Shown: positions 14,290 to 26,599 of the stretch, in pieces
Numbering within the stretch: the first letter of the stretch is position 1
Layout of the letters: the number at the start of each line of letters is the position of its first letter
Source of the DNA: Rhea pennata
Taxonomy: Eukaryota; Chordata; Aves; Rheiformes; Rheidae
Length of the DNA: 64,000 nt
Direction of reading: 5' to 3'
NCBI RefSeq assembly: GCF_028389875.1
Contig: NC_084702.1
Span: forward strand, 40,609,053-40,673,052
Notes under the pieces: model-generated
Seen by the model: only the letters and a program-made list of their open reading frames with translations
The model's database searches: none
Told to the model about the DNA's origin: nothing
Made by a program: the position numbers and the translations under genes

Positions 14290-14350
14290 GATCAGTTAAT
14301 TAAAAATAATAATAGATTGGCAGCTGCTAATTAGGAAATTAATTAGTCAC
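14290..14350. promoter_or_regulatory. Candidate regulatory element with clustered homeodomain-type sites
   Basis: TTAATTAA (14296-14303), CTAATTAG (14327-14334) and AATTAATTAG (14337-14346) fall within about 50 bp. Density suggests an enhancer core; conservation was not testable here. Confidence 0.3.
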
Positions 14351-15178
14351 ACGATGAAGTGTCACTTCTCCACGTGAAGGAGCTAACTTCAAGTCGTCTT
14401 GGAGGAGATTGGTGTTCTGCCAGCACCAATATCTTTATACAAAAAATAGTCTCTGATTATTGATGAACACTTTTCCTTTGAGTAACAAGAGGTCTCTACC
14501 CTTAAAGAAATCATAACGTAGAGCCTCGTCATAAAAGAGCTCCATCCTCCCTCTTTTGGCCCAAAAGAGCTCCTGTGAGCTTTTGCTGATCAATTCCAAA
14601 AAGAAAAATGTCTGAGAATAAAATTCTTCAGCGTAAGGAAAGTTAGTCCTCTACTGATGTCATGTGTTGGTTTAATCTTGATTCTCCACTGCAAGAAAAA
14701 GTTGCTTGAAATCATTGCTCTTTTGGCAGTAAGTGAAGCATTAGAGGGATGACTCCATCAATTACTTTCTACTTGTGCCATCCCAATAGTAAGCTGCATG
14801 TAACAAAAGTGTAAATGCTCTCAGAGCCCCCTTTTAGTAGTCTTGCTTTCCTCCAGCCCCCAGTAAATACATACCTTATTATATAACTGGGAACCAACTG
14901 CTGTGCCTGCCTGCGATTAAGTTAAAATGGACAGTGCGTCTGAAGATGTTCAAAGGCAAGAACAGAGTGGCTCAACATTGCTATAGTTTTATACAGCTCT
15001 GGGCTTAATCCCCTACTTAAGAACCATTGTAAGCTCATAAAAAGCCAAGATACCACAAAGGAAATATCCCTCAGCAGCTCTGAGGTGCAGGTGCCAAGTG
15101 CAGATGATGTGTGGTTATGGTGTTAAATTATAATTTTGGGAATGCAAACGCGAAGGCCCAGGAGAGCAGACGCCTGTG

Positions 15179-15230
15179 TGACGTCAGCGGTGAAATTATG
15201 GTGGATTTATGAGATTTGACTAGGATAAAA
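15179..15230 (+). promoter_or_regulatory. Candidate small promoter: perfect CRE plus TATA-like box
   Basis: TGACGTCA at 15179-15186 is a full consensus CREB site. GGATAAAAGAG begins near 15223, about 37 bp downstream, followed by GC-richer DNA. The spacing suits a core promoter firing rightward near 15250. No exon or conserved product was recognised downstream. Confidence 0.3.
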
Positions 15231-16029
15231 GAGCGCCTCCAGAATTCAGCTATTCCCGGGCGTTACTCATCTCCAGCAGAAGCTCGCCAGCAGAACGGAG
15301 CGGGAGATCTGACCGCATAAGCGCATGGACGTACCGTGATGCCTCAGTGGTCGGTGTGAAATGCTGCAGCTGCTTCACTGTGGACAGGAAACCCAACATA
15401 ATTATTGGGACAGGAGCAGTGTTGTATGTAATTAGCATGATGGAGGAGAGGATTTAGGCAGGCAGAGCGTTATCCCTCAATCTGGGATTGCACACAAAAC
15501 GTGGTGGTTAATTCTCTATCTTAAAGGAAAAGTCCAAGGGAGAATGACTTGGCCAGTGTTACTCATGCTGGGCTTCAGCAGTGTATAGTCGGCATAGAGC
15601 CAGGACAGGAAGGAAATATGTAATTTGTCACATCTCTCGTACTATTTGTTAGACATGGATTCCTAAAAAATCCCAAATTTTCTCAGCTTTGGATGTCACA
15701 TGCCAAGTCAGATTACATGAAGACAGTCTCAAGAAAAGTCACAAATCTATTCAAAGACATGTTCAACAAATTTGGAGGGCTATTCTATTTACCTATAGAA
15801 AGTAGAATAACAGAAAATGTAGCCAAACTATGAATTATGCTTCGTATGTTTTCTTCTGCAAGGTAATGGTTTGGGAGGGGAAAAAAAGGCGCTTGGACAC
15901 ATCGCTGTTGCTGAAAGGAAATGTTTCGTTTCCAAGCCATTACCCTGTGTCTGTGTCTTAGGGCCCTGCTGCCTCCATGCCCTTTAGCTGAGATGTCCTC
16001 TCTCCTATCCCCTAGTAAAACCGCGGCAG

Positions 16030-16270
16030 GACTTGCGTTAAAAGTAACAGCAGCTTGCGTTTCCAGCTCCGGCAAGCCAGAAGCGACGCGGCTGAGCAGG
16101 CGAAGGGGGTCGCCCGGCGCCGTGGGGCCTCCCGCGCGCGGCGCCCTTCGCAGGGCAGGCGGAGGGGCTCGGTGGAGGCTTCCTCTGGCCGCTCTCAGAT
16201 GCGCGGCGCCCTGGCGAGAGGACAGCTCGGAGCGGCGTGCCCCCCGTGGGACGGCGGCCGGTCCTTGCTC
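16030..16270. promoter_or_regulatory. Orphan CpG-rich patch
   Basis: About 240 bp with many CpG and GGCGCC-like sites, in otherwise moderate-GC DNA. The frames through it are arginine/alanine-rich artefacts of composition. Confidence 0.5.
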
Positions 16271-16970
16271 TCTTGGCTGGGCAAATGTAGTTTTTTGGGT
16301 GGCTGCAGGAGAAATGCTTTGGTAGGGGTTATCTAAAGAGTAAGAATAAGTTTATTTTCCCTTTCTGACAGCAAGGGGTTACGTACCTGTCACTTTTTTG
16401 CAAAAAACATGCTATGCATACGCTTGCGTACTTTCACCTGCCCACCACTCCTGCTCCCAAATTACAGCCTGGGTAGCATCAGCAAACCCTTTGGGCCAGG
16501 TTTACAAAACAGGCACTGCCGTTACCGATGCAGTAGCAAGATGAGAAGTGGCAGCATGTTTGAAAGCTGGAGGTAGAAGGTCGAAGGGAGCAAACATAAC
16601 GTAAGAGTAGTGCTGAGGGCGAGCAGATTACAAACTGACTTTTTGTAATCGATTGGTTTTTCATTCTCAGGCTTTGAAAAATAAAATTGTTCCTTTCTTA
16701 CAATCTGTCATAGGCAGGCAAGGAACAGACTGACTTTGACATTTTACTCTTACGGAGCTGGGCACTTCCCATCCTTCCTTAAAAACTAACCTACCCATTG
16801 CATCGCGAGTGAGTCCTGGAACACTCCAAACCAAAGAGCTCCAGGAGCTTTCTCCTTTCAACAGACCACCTCTTCCTTATGAAAAGCATTGTGTCTCCTC
16901 TAGTATTTTGCTGAAGGTGTGGAAGGTTTCTGGATAGTACGCCAGCTTTAGGTGGACACAGTTGATGCTG

Positions 16971-16988
16971 AGGATCTTCTAAGATCCT
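16971..16988. repeat. 8-bp palindrome with CT centre
   Basis: AGGATCTT and AAGATCCT around two bases. Small enough to arise by chance; noted for completeness. Confidence 0.7.
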
Positions 16989-19900
16989 TCCCAAGGCAGG
17001 GAGAGAAGTTGTGTCAGCCTCAGCAATCCTGTCAAGCTCCTTTGTGCGTTATACGGGTAAAGCCTTTGAAACATCTCTTTGATGCTCTGTCCTTGCTTGA
17101 ACTCCAAGTAAAGTTGTCACTGGTGGATCCTGACGGCATGGCGTTTTATCTACCTGTGAGCTGTGTACCTAGAACCAGGAAGAAAATGAAAGGGCTTGTG
17201 CAGTCTGCGGTGAAGCCTTGGCATTAGTCAGTTGTGGACACAGACAACGCACTTCTGATGATAGTCCTTTGCAACTACTTTGGGTGTACAGCCTCTTGAC
17301 AAATATTCTGTCTGCAACCATGCAATTCTCCCCTTCCATCATCAAAGCAAGGGAGCGCCAACACAAACCATTGCCCAAACCCTGCATTGCACAAGCAAGG
17401 CACCCTAAGGCAGAGGCGTGGAGTCTGTAGTGCGACTCCAGTGGCACTGTGGGGAAAATTGTAAGCTCAAACTTAGCTGTGATTTCATTCCTTATTGCTC
17501 CAAACTAGCTTCCTGCTCTGGGAGGACTCAGGACAGCGAGGCCATTCCAAATGGCCGACAGCTCGCAGCCCGTGATATGCAGGGTTTCATTAACTGCCCC
17601 GGCCGAAGGCTGCAAGAGCAAGAACCTTACAACGCTGTGAGCTGAACTGAGCTCTTCTCCAGCCGCGGCTGGCCCAGCCAGTGGAGTTACCCAAGGCTGC
17701 CCGGTTTTATCAGTTGCTGGGTATAGAGCTAGCAACGTATTTCTGAGCTGAGAGGATAACCAGTTAAGTCCAGGTCCACTTTTCTCTCTGCATTAGAGAA
17801 GCGTTCGCATGCATTTCAGTTTGCCTGGTTCTGTTCAGTTAATTCCCAGGGACACCTGGGTGAGCTCTTTCGGCTAACAGGATCAGTCTCACTAAGCTAA
17901 GGACGTCGGCTCTTGTAATCGTCCAGCACCTTTTGAAAAGGAGCAAAGCTATGACCTTTTCATGTAAATAATAATCATACCCAGCATATTTCATCCACTT
18001 GGAACAACACTGTTACTGGAGTTGACAACTCGGCTCCTGCCTGGTGTCCTTGCTTCTCTTTTGTGTCTCCCTGCCCAAACCGTAATTTTAATCAGTCCAC
18101 AAATTGGATTTAGACCCTGTATTCAAATAGCCAAAAATCTATTGGGGTCCTCATGCTAGCAGATAAATAAACGCAACCTGCTTGCTTCTCTGCTCTCGGT
18201 GAGCCACGGCGGGGCAGGGATTACAAAGAGCAGCCCTACATCCATGGCAAGGGCACCGGGGCAGTGTCCTGTGTGTGTGCCTGGGGTACGCTTTCTGCAG
18301 ACAGTTAGCATGGGGTCAGAGCATTAATGCTGGTCAGAAAATATTTGACTCCTTTTCAGCAATTGTGTAAATAACCATTTTTTGTGGGGGTTTTTTTTGG
18401 TAGAAAGGGAATATTTCACATTAGGAATACTGCCAAATACCTCTCAGAAAATGCGCTTTGTGAGCTCTGTCCTCACATTGCTTTCCTCTACAAGCTCCTG
18501 GTTGAGTTATGTCTCTCGTCACACTGAAGGGAGACTCAGGCCAAATGGGAGCTTTCAGCTTGTGCAAAGAACAGGCTTTCTCCAGATACATTTTTTCCAT
18601 TGAAACCTTTGGCCTTACAATGTCAAACTCTTATCTTGAGCTTAAATAAGGTTTGAACCAGCTTTAAATGTTTTTCCCTGCACACAGATAAATTTTCCCC
18701 TTAAAACAAATGCTAGCCAGACGGAGGCTTCTTCATTCCAATATATCTCCAAGTTTTTGCTCGAGTTGACGGCAGATTATGCTGAAGAAGGGACTCCTGC
18801 TTAGGCAGGCTATCATGCCATGAGGGAGCCCAGGGAAATTGCCTTTTCACTCTCGTTGGAATAAAGAAATCGCAGCGGAAGACAAGAACATCTCCCACAT
18901 AATGAACAACCATAAAAAGAATAGGTATAAAGTCAAGGCAAACAGGCTGATACATTATGCTTCTTCCATGTTGAAAGAAGTTTCTTCGATTCTGACTCCG
19001 AATGAAACCTTATGAAAGTTTCCAAATAGTCAAAAATAAGGCAAAAGTGGAAGGAGCTGGCATGGGATAAGAGGTGAATGTCACACTAGATAAAGCATAC
19101 TTGAAGTTAATGGAGACTTCCAGGCATGTGATAAAATTTGTACATTTGGAAGGACAGTTTATTCACCTGATATCACTTTTGTAAGTACTATACAATTTCT
19201 CTGCAAATATCCTTCCTTTTAAGTTTGCTTCTAACCCCTTGATATTGCTGCTGTATTTACTATTTTCCCTGTGACTTTCTCCAAGCTTTAGAAACCCCAA
19301 ATCTTCAAGCACGTTCTCAAGGTTCTTGTAAAATTCAGCAACGTGTCTGTTCGACAGTTTGCTCTCTAGGGCATTGCTCAGATTGAAATGAAAACATCTA
19401 AAACAGAGAGACAAACAAACAAAAAAAAAGATTGAGACACGGGGCCACACTGTATCATAGGAATTTTTCTTCCAAACTCTCCGTTGCAATGGCATTCCTG
19501 TTTCGCAGGATCTGTACGATATGATTCACTGACGCCGGTACACAGGACGTAGTAGTCCTCCTGTTCAACCTGCTTGGATGGGCTGAGCCTGATAATTCAT
19601 TAGGGAAGATGCTGAATTTTCTCAAAACCTTGAGAACATCTGAAAAATTCTGTCATTTCAATCAAATCAAATCAAATACTTGAAATGAGTTTTGGTAGGA
19701 AAATGTATTTACCAGGCTATCCCCATCATCTAAGACTCCATGAGGAGGTAATAATTTTAGGTTAATTCCTACCAACACTGGAGGTGTGTCAAAGCAACTT
19801 TTTATGAATGCTGTAACTGGAATACTTGAAAAAAACTAAAAAAACCTAAATGCATTCTTTAATTATTTTGGGGCAGCAAAGTGTAAAACGCCCATCTGAA

Positions 19901-20424
19901 ATAAAAACAACATAGCAGATGCAATTAAAAGAAAAAGAGAAATCCATACCAAATCTTTGGCCAAGGATATAAATAGCTATCTAAATTAACAACTGTTATT
20001 TCCAAGAAAGACCAGAGAGGTTTTCACAGAGCAGAGGGTCAGATGTTAAGCTGAAGGCCACGAAGCCTAAAGCGCTTTTCCACCGAAGCCGATGGACGTT
20101 CCCTGGCTTCCCAGCTCCCGTGGGAGTGGATGGGCCCAGCCCCTGCGGCCGCTTCCCCCAAGCCCCCAGGGAAATAGCCGTTCTCGCGGCCGGCCGAGGC
20201 GCAGCTGCGGGTTGAAGGTCTCGCTCTTCCTCCCGCCCCGCTTCTGCCTCTTGGCCTTGCGGCCTTCGTTGCTCTTCGGGGGGGATTTTGCAAGTGTGGC
20301 TGCCCTTTCTGCCTCCACGTTAAACCTAAACCTGCCCTTTCCCCTCCCTAAACGCTGTACCGTATTTGGTGAGCCGTGCGAATGGCTCGGGCTGCAGTTA
20401 CTTTTCCTTGGGGTATTTTAGGGG

Positions 20425-20461
20425 TTTTTTTTTTTTGTTTTTTTTTTTGTTTTTTTTTTTT
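20425..20461. repeat. Interrupted poly-T tract
   Basis: T runs of about 12 broken by single G residues. It mirrors the A/C tract at 3.55 kb on the other strand and also lies beside a GC-rich patch. Confidence 0.9.
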
Positions 20462-21009
20462 GGTTTGGTTTGCTCCCCTCCCTGGTGATCAGCGGTCTGA
20501 GGAGAAGCTTTTTGCTGTCAGAGCAGAGTTGCGGCAATTTGGAAAAGCTCGGGCTGCCCTGTGCTGTTCTGCGCTGATCCTGAGGACGTGCACAACACCT
20601 GGGTTTACAAGGGGGTCAGTTCATCATCCCAAAACCAACGGTGTCATTTCATTCTTTTCTTTTTTTTATTGTTATTTTTTTCCTTTCTCTGTTTCTTCCT
20701 CCGCCAGCCTGTGGGTCCTGCCCTGAGGGCCTTGAAACTCGATTTCTCAGAGGGATGGTCGGTACGTGTAACCATCCGCCAGCCAGGCCCCGAATCCTGC
20801 GCCTCCAAGGCCTTTTCTTGCACGTTCTAATATTTTCCTGTGCAAATTAACACCTCTGGGTTTTAAAAAGCCCCAGCAGTGCCAGTGGAGGGTCGTACCA
20901 CAGCTTGCCGGGATTTCCTTTCTTCCTTGCTCCTATAACACGAGTACGCTCGGGCCTTTACGTAACAGCGGTAAAATTAACATATGAAAAAAAGAGTTTA
21001 CACGATAAA

Positions 21010-21165
21010 TTATTGTTTGATGACATTCTGGTCTAGCAATAAAGAAGAGAAGACAATGTCACGACCAATATCTAGTATTTTGCATAATATTAATAATACA
21101 GCATAAGCCAAGTAATGCTGTTATTACTATCAAGTGTGACTAATTAGACACGTAAAAATAGCATT
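21010..21165. promoter_or_regulatory. Candidate AT-rich regulatory element
   Basis: A non-repetitive AT-rich stretch with TCAAGTG (21130-21136, NK-type) and CTAATTAG (21140-21147), directly beside an orphan CpG island. The look is that of a conserved non-coding element, inferred only. Confidence 0.3.
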
Positions 21166-21209
21166 TCTCTTCTCTGGGATGCACTTAGCTTCCTCAAACA
21201 CCCCCTTTA

Positions 21210-21910
21210 CTGCAGATGTTTAACTCTGGGCGCCGAGCCCGCACGGCGGAGTTTGACAGCTCGGAGGACGGGCGCCTGCGCCGAGCCGCGGGCGGCCCAG
21301 AGGAGGCACTCCGCAACCCGCGCCTCCGCCGCGGCGGTTCGGGGCCGCCGGCCACGTTTAGGGCTCGTCGCCGACCGGGCAGGGCGTCCCACCCCCCCCC
21401 CCCCCTGTAACGCACTGTTGGAAGTGGTGTTGAAACGTCCGATAGCAGGCTGGAAAAAAGTGTGCGTTTTGCAAAATCTGGGTATGTTTCAGTGTCTACA
21501 AAGTGATGTCAGGGGAAAAACAGAAAAAAGAAACCCGATAAAACCCTCCCATGCTTCAGATTCCCGTGCCTCTTCCCCTGACTTTTACCGACAGTCGTTT
21601 TCCGAGGTGCCTTTTTTTGCTAAGTGGCAGCAGATTTATCAGGGCTGGCACCGCGGCAGGTAATTGGTATGCCGTAGGCGCGGGAAAGCGGCGGCTGGCC
21701 GAAGGGCGCCTGGCGCTGCGCGTGGCCGGCGGCTGCAGCGGAGCCCGTCGCCCGCGAGCCGCGGTCGGGCCGCAGAGCTGCTTGCGCCTGTCGGCGGCTA
21801 CCCCAGGAGGCTTCCAACCCCGCGCTGAAACCGCCCCTGAAAAAGAGCTTTTATCCCCTATCCTGTCGCGGCACGGAAACGAAAAGCCTCCGCCAGCGGG
21901 TGCTGAGAGA
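21210..21910. promoter_or_regulatory. Orphan CpG island pair
   Basis: CpG-dense at 21220-21400 and 21640-21910 with a moderate stretch between. Directly follows the AT-rich candidate element at 21.0-21.17 kb. No coding similarity recognised. Confidence 0.5.
21392..21405. repeat. C14 homopolymer in a CpG-rich patch
   Basis: Fourteen C residues directly after CGTCCCA; a C11 run follows at 22110-22120. Prone to length errors in assembly. Confidence 0.9.
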
Positions 21911-23899
21911 GGCAATTATTTCCGTGGTGCTTCGCGGTAATTACTAGTGGCTTAAACGCACTTGGCACATCAGCAAGCTGAGCACTGCGTATCACTGTCT
22001 TTCCCTTGCTGCAGCCGGGATCGGCTCTTTCCCACTGAATCCGCTCGATTTATTCAGCAGCGTTGTTCACGTGCCGCGGTGGAGTGAAAAATTGATGCGG
22101 GCTTTTTCTCCCCCCCCCCCAATTTGTTTTTGGCTGCAGGTTGAAGTTGTCTCTCCCCAGACGCGCTGAGCTCTGCTGCTGGCTGCCTCACCCATGGCGG
22201 GGTCAGTGGCTGTCAGAAAGTTTGCCTCGCTTTTATTTCTGCAGGCTTTAAAGTTACGTCAAAGATGCTTAGTGTAATAAATTATTGCAATTTAGTATAA
22301 CAAATAGGAGCCTGTTTTATATATTTTATAAGCAGGCAATATCACCTGTCATCTCCCTCTCCTTATAATGTACAAGGAATGTTTTATTGAGTGAGAGATG
22401 GCAAAAGACTATCTAAAATTTAACCTTACCTGCCAGTCTGCTCCTGCAGAAGCAGGATAAAATTGACTGATGCGGGGAGTCGTGCTGACCTGTGGAGTAT
22501 TTACTTGCCTGAGCAAAGAGCACCCGGTTGAGTGAGGGGCACCAGGGCTGGGTGCCTAGGTGTCCAGGGACTCACTGGTTTTCCCTGGAGCGAGAAGCTC
22601 CTGGGCGCTGGAAGGAGACGTTGCAGAGCCAGGGGGCTAGCCATTTAACTGCTACCCTTTCCCAATGTTCCCACGTTCCTGTGCAGGGCAATAGGACTTA
22701 TTTTCACTTGGCATGCAGGAAAAAATGAAGGACCACCCAAGGCTTGCCAGCCCAGACCTTTTCACATCTGCTGCACCAGAATGAACGGATTTCAGCTTTG
22801 TGCGGCACTTTTCTTTGGCCTCCTAAGGCGCTTTACAAAATGATAATGATTAAGTTGAGTGCAATGGCTCTAAAGGCGAAAAGCAGGCAGCCACTGTGCA
22901 TTTGATATTGTTTATGCTGAGCAGGGCAGCGCAGGCTGTTTCTCTGAAAGGGGAGAGTTGGCTGGAAAGCAGCATCCTTTTGTAACCAAATTAAGGTTTT
23001 CTGGTCCTCAAGGTGACCTGTGTTGCTTCCCACTGTAGCCTTCCTTCCCTAGCACTGCTGAGCTTAAATGCTGGGGGCTACCTGCACCCCAGCAGCTCTG
23101 CACGCCAGCGGGAGAGAGGCTAAGCCTGGCCCCTAGACCTCCCTGTCCTTTCGCACTGGCAGGCAGCTTTCCAGAGCCAAAGAAAAGAGTGAGGCTTTTT
23201 TGTTTCTTGCCAAAAATCCTGCTACAATGAAGGAGCCTCATTGCCTTACTCATGATGCCTAGGAAGGGCTACACTGCTTTCTGAGCTGGCGTGGTCCTGG
23301 CTGAGTGGGCAACTGGCCGGCCAGTGCCCAGAGCAGCTCCACCAGAAAGAAGCAGGGCAGGTTTCAGCAATGGTCCGTGCCTTTTAGTTTCCATTGTGCT
23401 GGGTGCAATCTCCTCCTGCACTTTTGTGCTGGTCTTGGTTGCACCCATCGTTGCCTTTGGCACAAGGTGCTGGCGAGCAGGAAGGGGAAGCGCCACCACC
23501 ATGTCTGCCTGAGCAGGCTGAAGATTTCAGCAGTGGATTTTTTGGGCCCAGGAACATCTCAGACCCAGTAGTGCCAGCAGGTAACGCCAGCAATGCCAGC
23601 AGTTCTCTGCTGGCGATGGCTGCAGTATGTCCGTGCCACTTCCACTGCCCCCATCTGCAGAGCAGACTCAGAGCGTGGCTCAAAGCCTATAAAAATGTGG
23701 ATATCAGTGAAATCCTGCAGGGCTTCCCTATGCATGTAATTTCTGGCGTGCTTGAAATGTCTCAGGTTGGCCCCCAAACTTGATGATAGATAGCATCGTA
23801 CAGTGGAGCGCCTGGCAGCTTTATTTTTGGTGGCTTCACTCAGCACTGCTTTAAATATATCGAGCAACATATAAGGACTATGCTCGGAAGCCAATACAG

Positions 23900-24560
23900 T
23901 CTTCGTCGCCTGGGAACCCTTGGAAACCAGCTCGGCGCCGTGCCTGCGCGCGGGGCAGAAAGGCCGCCTCGGAAGACGCGGTGGGCACTGCGGCGCCTCG
24001 GCGGAGCCGCCAGGGAGGCGGCAGAGAGGGAAGAGCAAACCTCCGCGGCACGAAACGTCCCCGTGCGGCCGCGGCGCGGGTGCTCGCCGTCGCGTTTGGG
24101 AGGGCGAGGAGCGGGGAAGCGCGGGCGACGGCGGCGGGCTGCGCAGGGGCTCCCGCCCGCGGGCAGGGCGAGCCGCACGCTCCTGCCCGCCGACTCCGCG
24201 TCGCGCGCCGCGGTCGCTGCAGCGCGGAAGACGTTGCCGGGGGTTTCTCAGTCCCGTCCTTCCGTGTTTATTTTCCCCGGAAAAACGGAGCTTTGCCAGC
24301 TCTCCGTGGGTGAGCACTGCGCATGCGAGAGCAGGCAGGCCCCGGCCCCCGCTGGCGAAGGGGACCGTGGCAGCCAGCAGCGATGGCCCTGCTTGGACCA
24401 CGAGCCCTGCAGGGTCCTGCCCCACGTGGCAGGACCACGAACCGTTTGGGCGCCGTTTTAGGCTCCGGCGCAGCTCTCGGGTAGGGCGTCCGGGCGCCCA
24501 GCGGTTCCCGGAGGCGGTCGCTGGACTCGGTGCTGAGCGAGGAGGTCGTAGCTGCACGCC
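23900..24560. promoter_or_regulatory. Orphan CpG island, the largest in the gene-free part
   Basis: CpG-dense over about 650 bp, densest at 23930-24240. It underlies the longest open frame in the window (minus strand, 24557-23559), which looks compositional. Beyond it, to the right, CpG patches stop until CCDC112. Confidence 0.6.
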
Positions 24561-26599
24561 GTGGAGCTCCCCTTCAGTCTTTCCCGAATGAAACCATCAG
24601 CGCTTGGAAACGAGGAACGCTCCTCTCTCCTGCACTGATCAGCATACAGATTTTACGTTTGTTCTTGTTTTCCTACTTTCCTTATTCCAAAAAGAAGCCG
24701 CAGAGACCATCAGGCAGATTCGGGGCCCCATTTTGGCCCTTTTCCGCTACGCCTAAGGGTTTGTCTGTGCTTGGCTGTTTACTGAAATAACAGCTCTGGG
24801 TAACGATACTGGATTTACGCGTGAGGAACAAGCAGCAGAACAAAACGCGTAACCCAGGCTATGCATGACTGCACAAGACAGATCAAAAAGCCAGCTATCC
24901 GTACTGCGTCCCTCAAAGTTGCTTCCCATTTTTATTCATGTGAGCACTTTGCTGGTATGGAAAGTTCCCAATAAAAACATTTCTTTCAGCATTTTGATAG
25001 TTCCCATTTTTGGGTGGCAGCAGGTAATTCGTGTACATTTGTTTCTGTAGCGAAAACATAAGGAGACCTTGTCCTTTTGTGGTGCTTTTGAGATTACTGG
25101 CTGCTATTTTAATGGTTTTGCTCCAGCACTTCTCATTTTTTGCCTAACCACCTAATTACAATTTCCTTCTTATTACTGGCAGGCTTGAACTAACTACCAG
25201 CACTAAAATATGTCCAGTCTCAAGTCATTTGCAATCAATATTGCAAATTCTGAGAGATGATCCAGACATCTGGGGACAAACTATTGGTCGGTGATTCGTC
25301 TTTGTGATTTTAACAGGCCAAAATTACACGTGCGGGTGAAAATCCTGTTAAGAGTGAGGGTACTAGATACCAAGATCTAAATCTTGCAGCACGCGTTCTG
25401 TTTTGGCTATTGATGCCTTCTCTATGTCCGTAAACTGGTTTATTTGAGTGAGAAAATAAGACCCTTGGACAAGGAAAACAACACGGGTAATTTGGCTTAG
25501 CATTTTACAAGATGAGTTGTCCGTGTTTGCTGTTTCCTTGGATACTGGAGATTTTATACCATGATTCAGCCGCGCACACGTTTTCTATTCCATTAGAGAT
25601 CCCAGGAACATGAATGGAAAACCCTCAGAAATTGTTAGGAGACGAGCAGGACTCCACGTACCCTCCAGCAGAAGCCTGCTAGGCACGGTCAGATCGGAGG
25701 GGACAGGTAGAGCAGCAAGTTCATAAGCTACCTAGGTCTGTTAGTGGTGCTCGCTCCTCCTTTTCTAAGCAGGGAAGCCTGGCACGGGCAGGTTCGCTGT
25801 CCTTCACCACTCTGTAACTACAGGCGTCTTTGCTGTTGGCGTCCACCTGACTGACAGCTCAAAATGCTATGAATTAGGCCACAGTTTGGATGAGAGGCCA
25901 GTTCAGTACATTCGCTAACCCATTTCCTAAAGGCCTTGCACAGATCATAATTGCACGATAAAAATCAGAAGCTCGGGCCTAAAAGCTACAGTTGGGTGTG
26001 CAGACTGACTTGCTAATTTTGCTGGCTCACTAAGCGGTTCACAGATAAATCCACTCTTTCCATTCACACATGCAGTTATGCAGTTTCTGAATATTTGTCC
26101 TGTATTTTCTAAGTCTCTTGCCACGACTACTGTCATGAGTGGTCCAAATATTTTGCCAAAGTGGACAGAGTACTGAGTAATTGCAAGTTATCTGACAATA
26201 TGAAAGTTGGTTTAAACAGAACTTTATTAAAAAAATCGCCAGATAGCCTTCAATCAGATTTGGATGAAAGGGCAGGGAAGAGCAAGGAAAACCTGGTGGC
26301 TACTTTCCAAAGAGTTCTTCCTTCCTTGTGTGGTGTTTCGGGTTTGATAAACCCAGCTGGATTTTTTTCCTGTGAATTTCTTGAGTTCTTTTTTGAATTC
26401 AAATATCTTTTATCGTTCACAATGTCTTGGGCCAAGGAGTGCTGTAGGTTAACTGTGGATTTTGTGAAAAGCCTCCTCCTTCTGCTTGTTAGGAATCTGC
26501 CTAGGGTTGTTTCAGTCAATGTCCCCGAGTTTTTGTGCCTGTAGTAACTGGGCCACATTCACCTCCCTTGGGCCATTCAAGGTTTTGCAGTCCCTTCAG

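Larger units (their letters stand above)
3721..16029. other. Gene-free stretch with minor GC-rich patches
   Basis: Mixed composition; weak CpG patches near 4380-4480 and 10020-10210, a T15 tract at 10451-10465, and the candidate elements at 12.4, 14.3 and 15.2 kb. No coding exon, tRNA or repeat family recognised. Confidence 0.6.
16271..21009. other. Gene-free stretch
   Basis: Ordinary sequence with a CpG-rich patch at about 20090-20300 followed by the poly-T tract. A CAAAT pentamer run occurs near 19660. Open frames on both strands are short and unrecognised. Confidence 0.6.

Noticed and set aside
23559-24557. 332-codon minus-strand open frame, the longest in the window
   Set aside because: It covers a CpG island where stop codons are rare, is arginine/proline/alanine-rich from composition, overlaps long frames on the other strand, and resembles no known protein.
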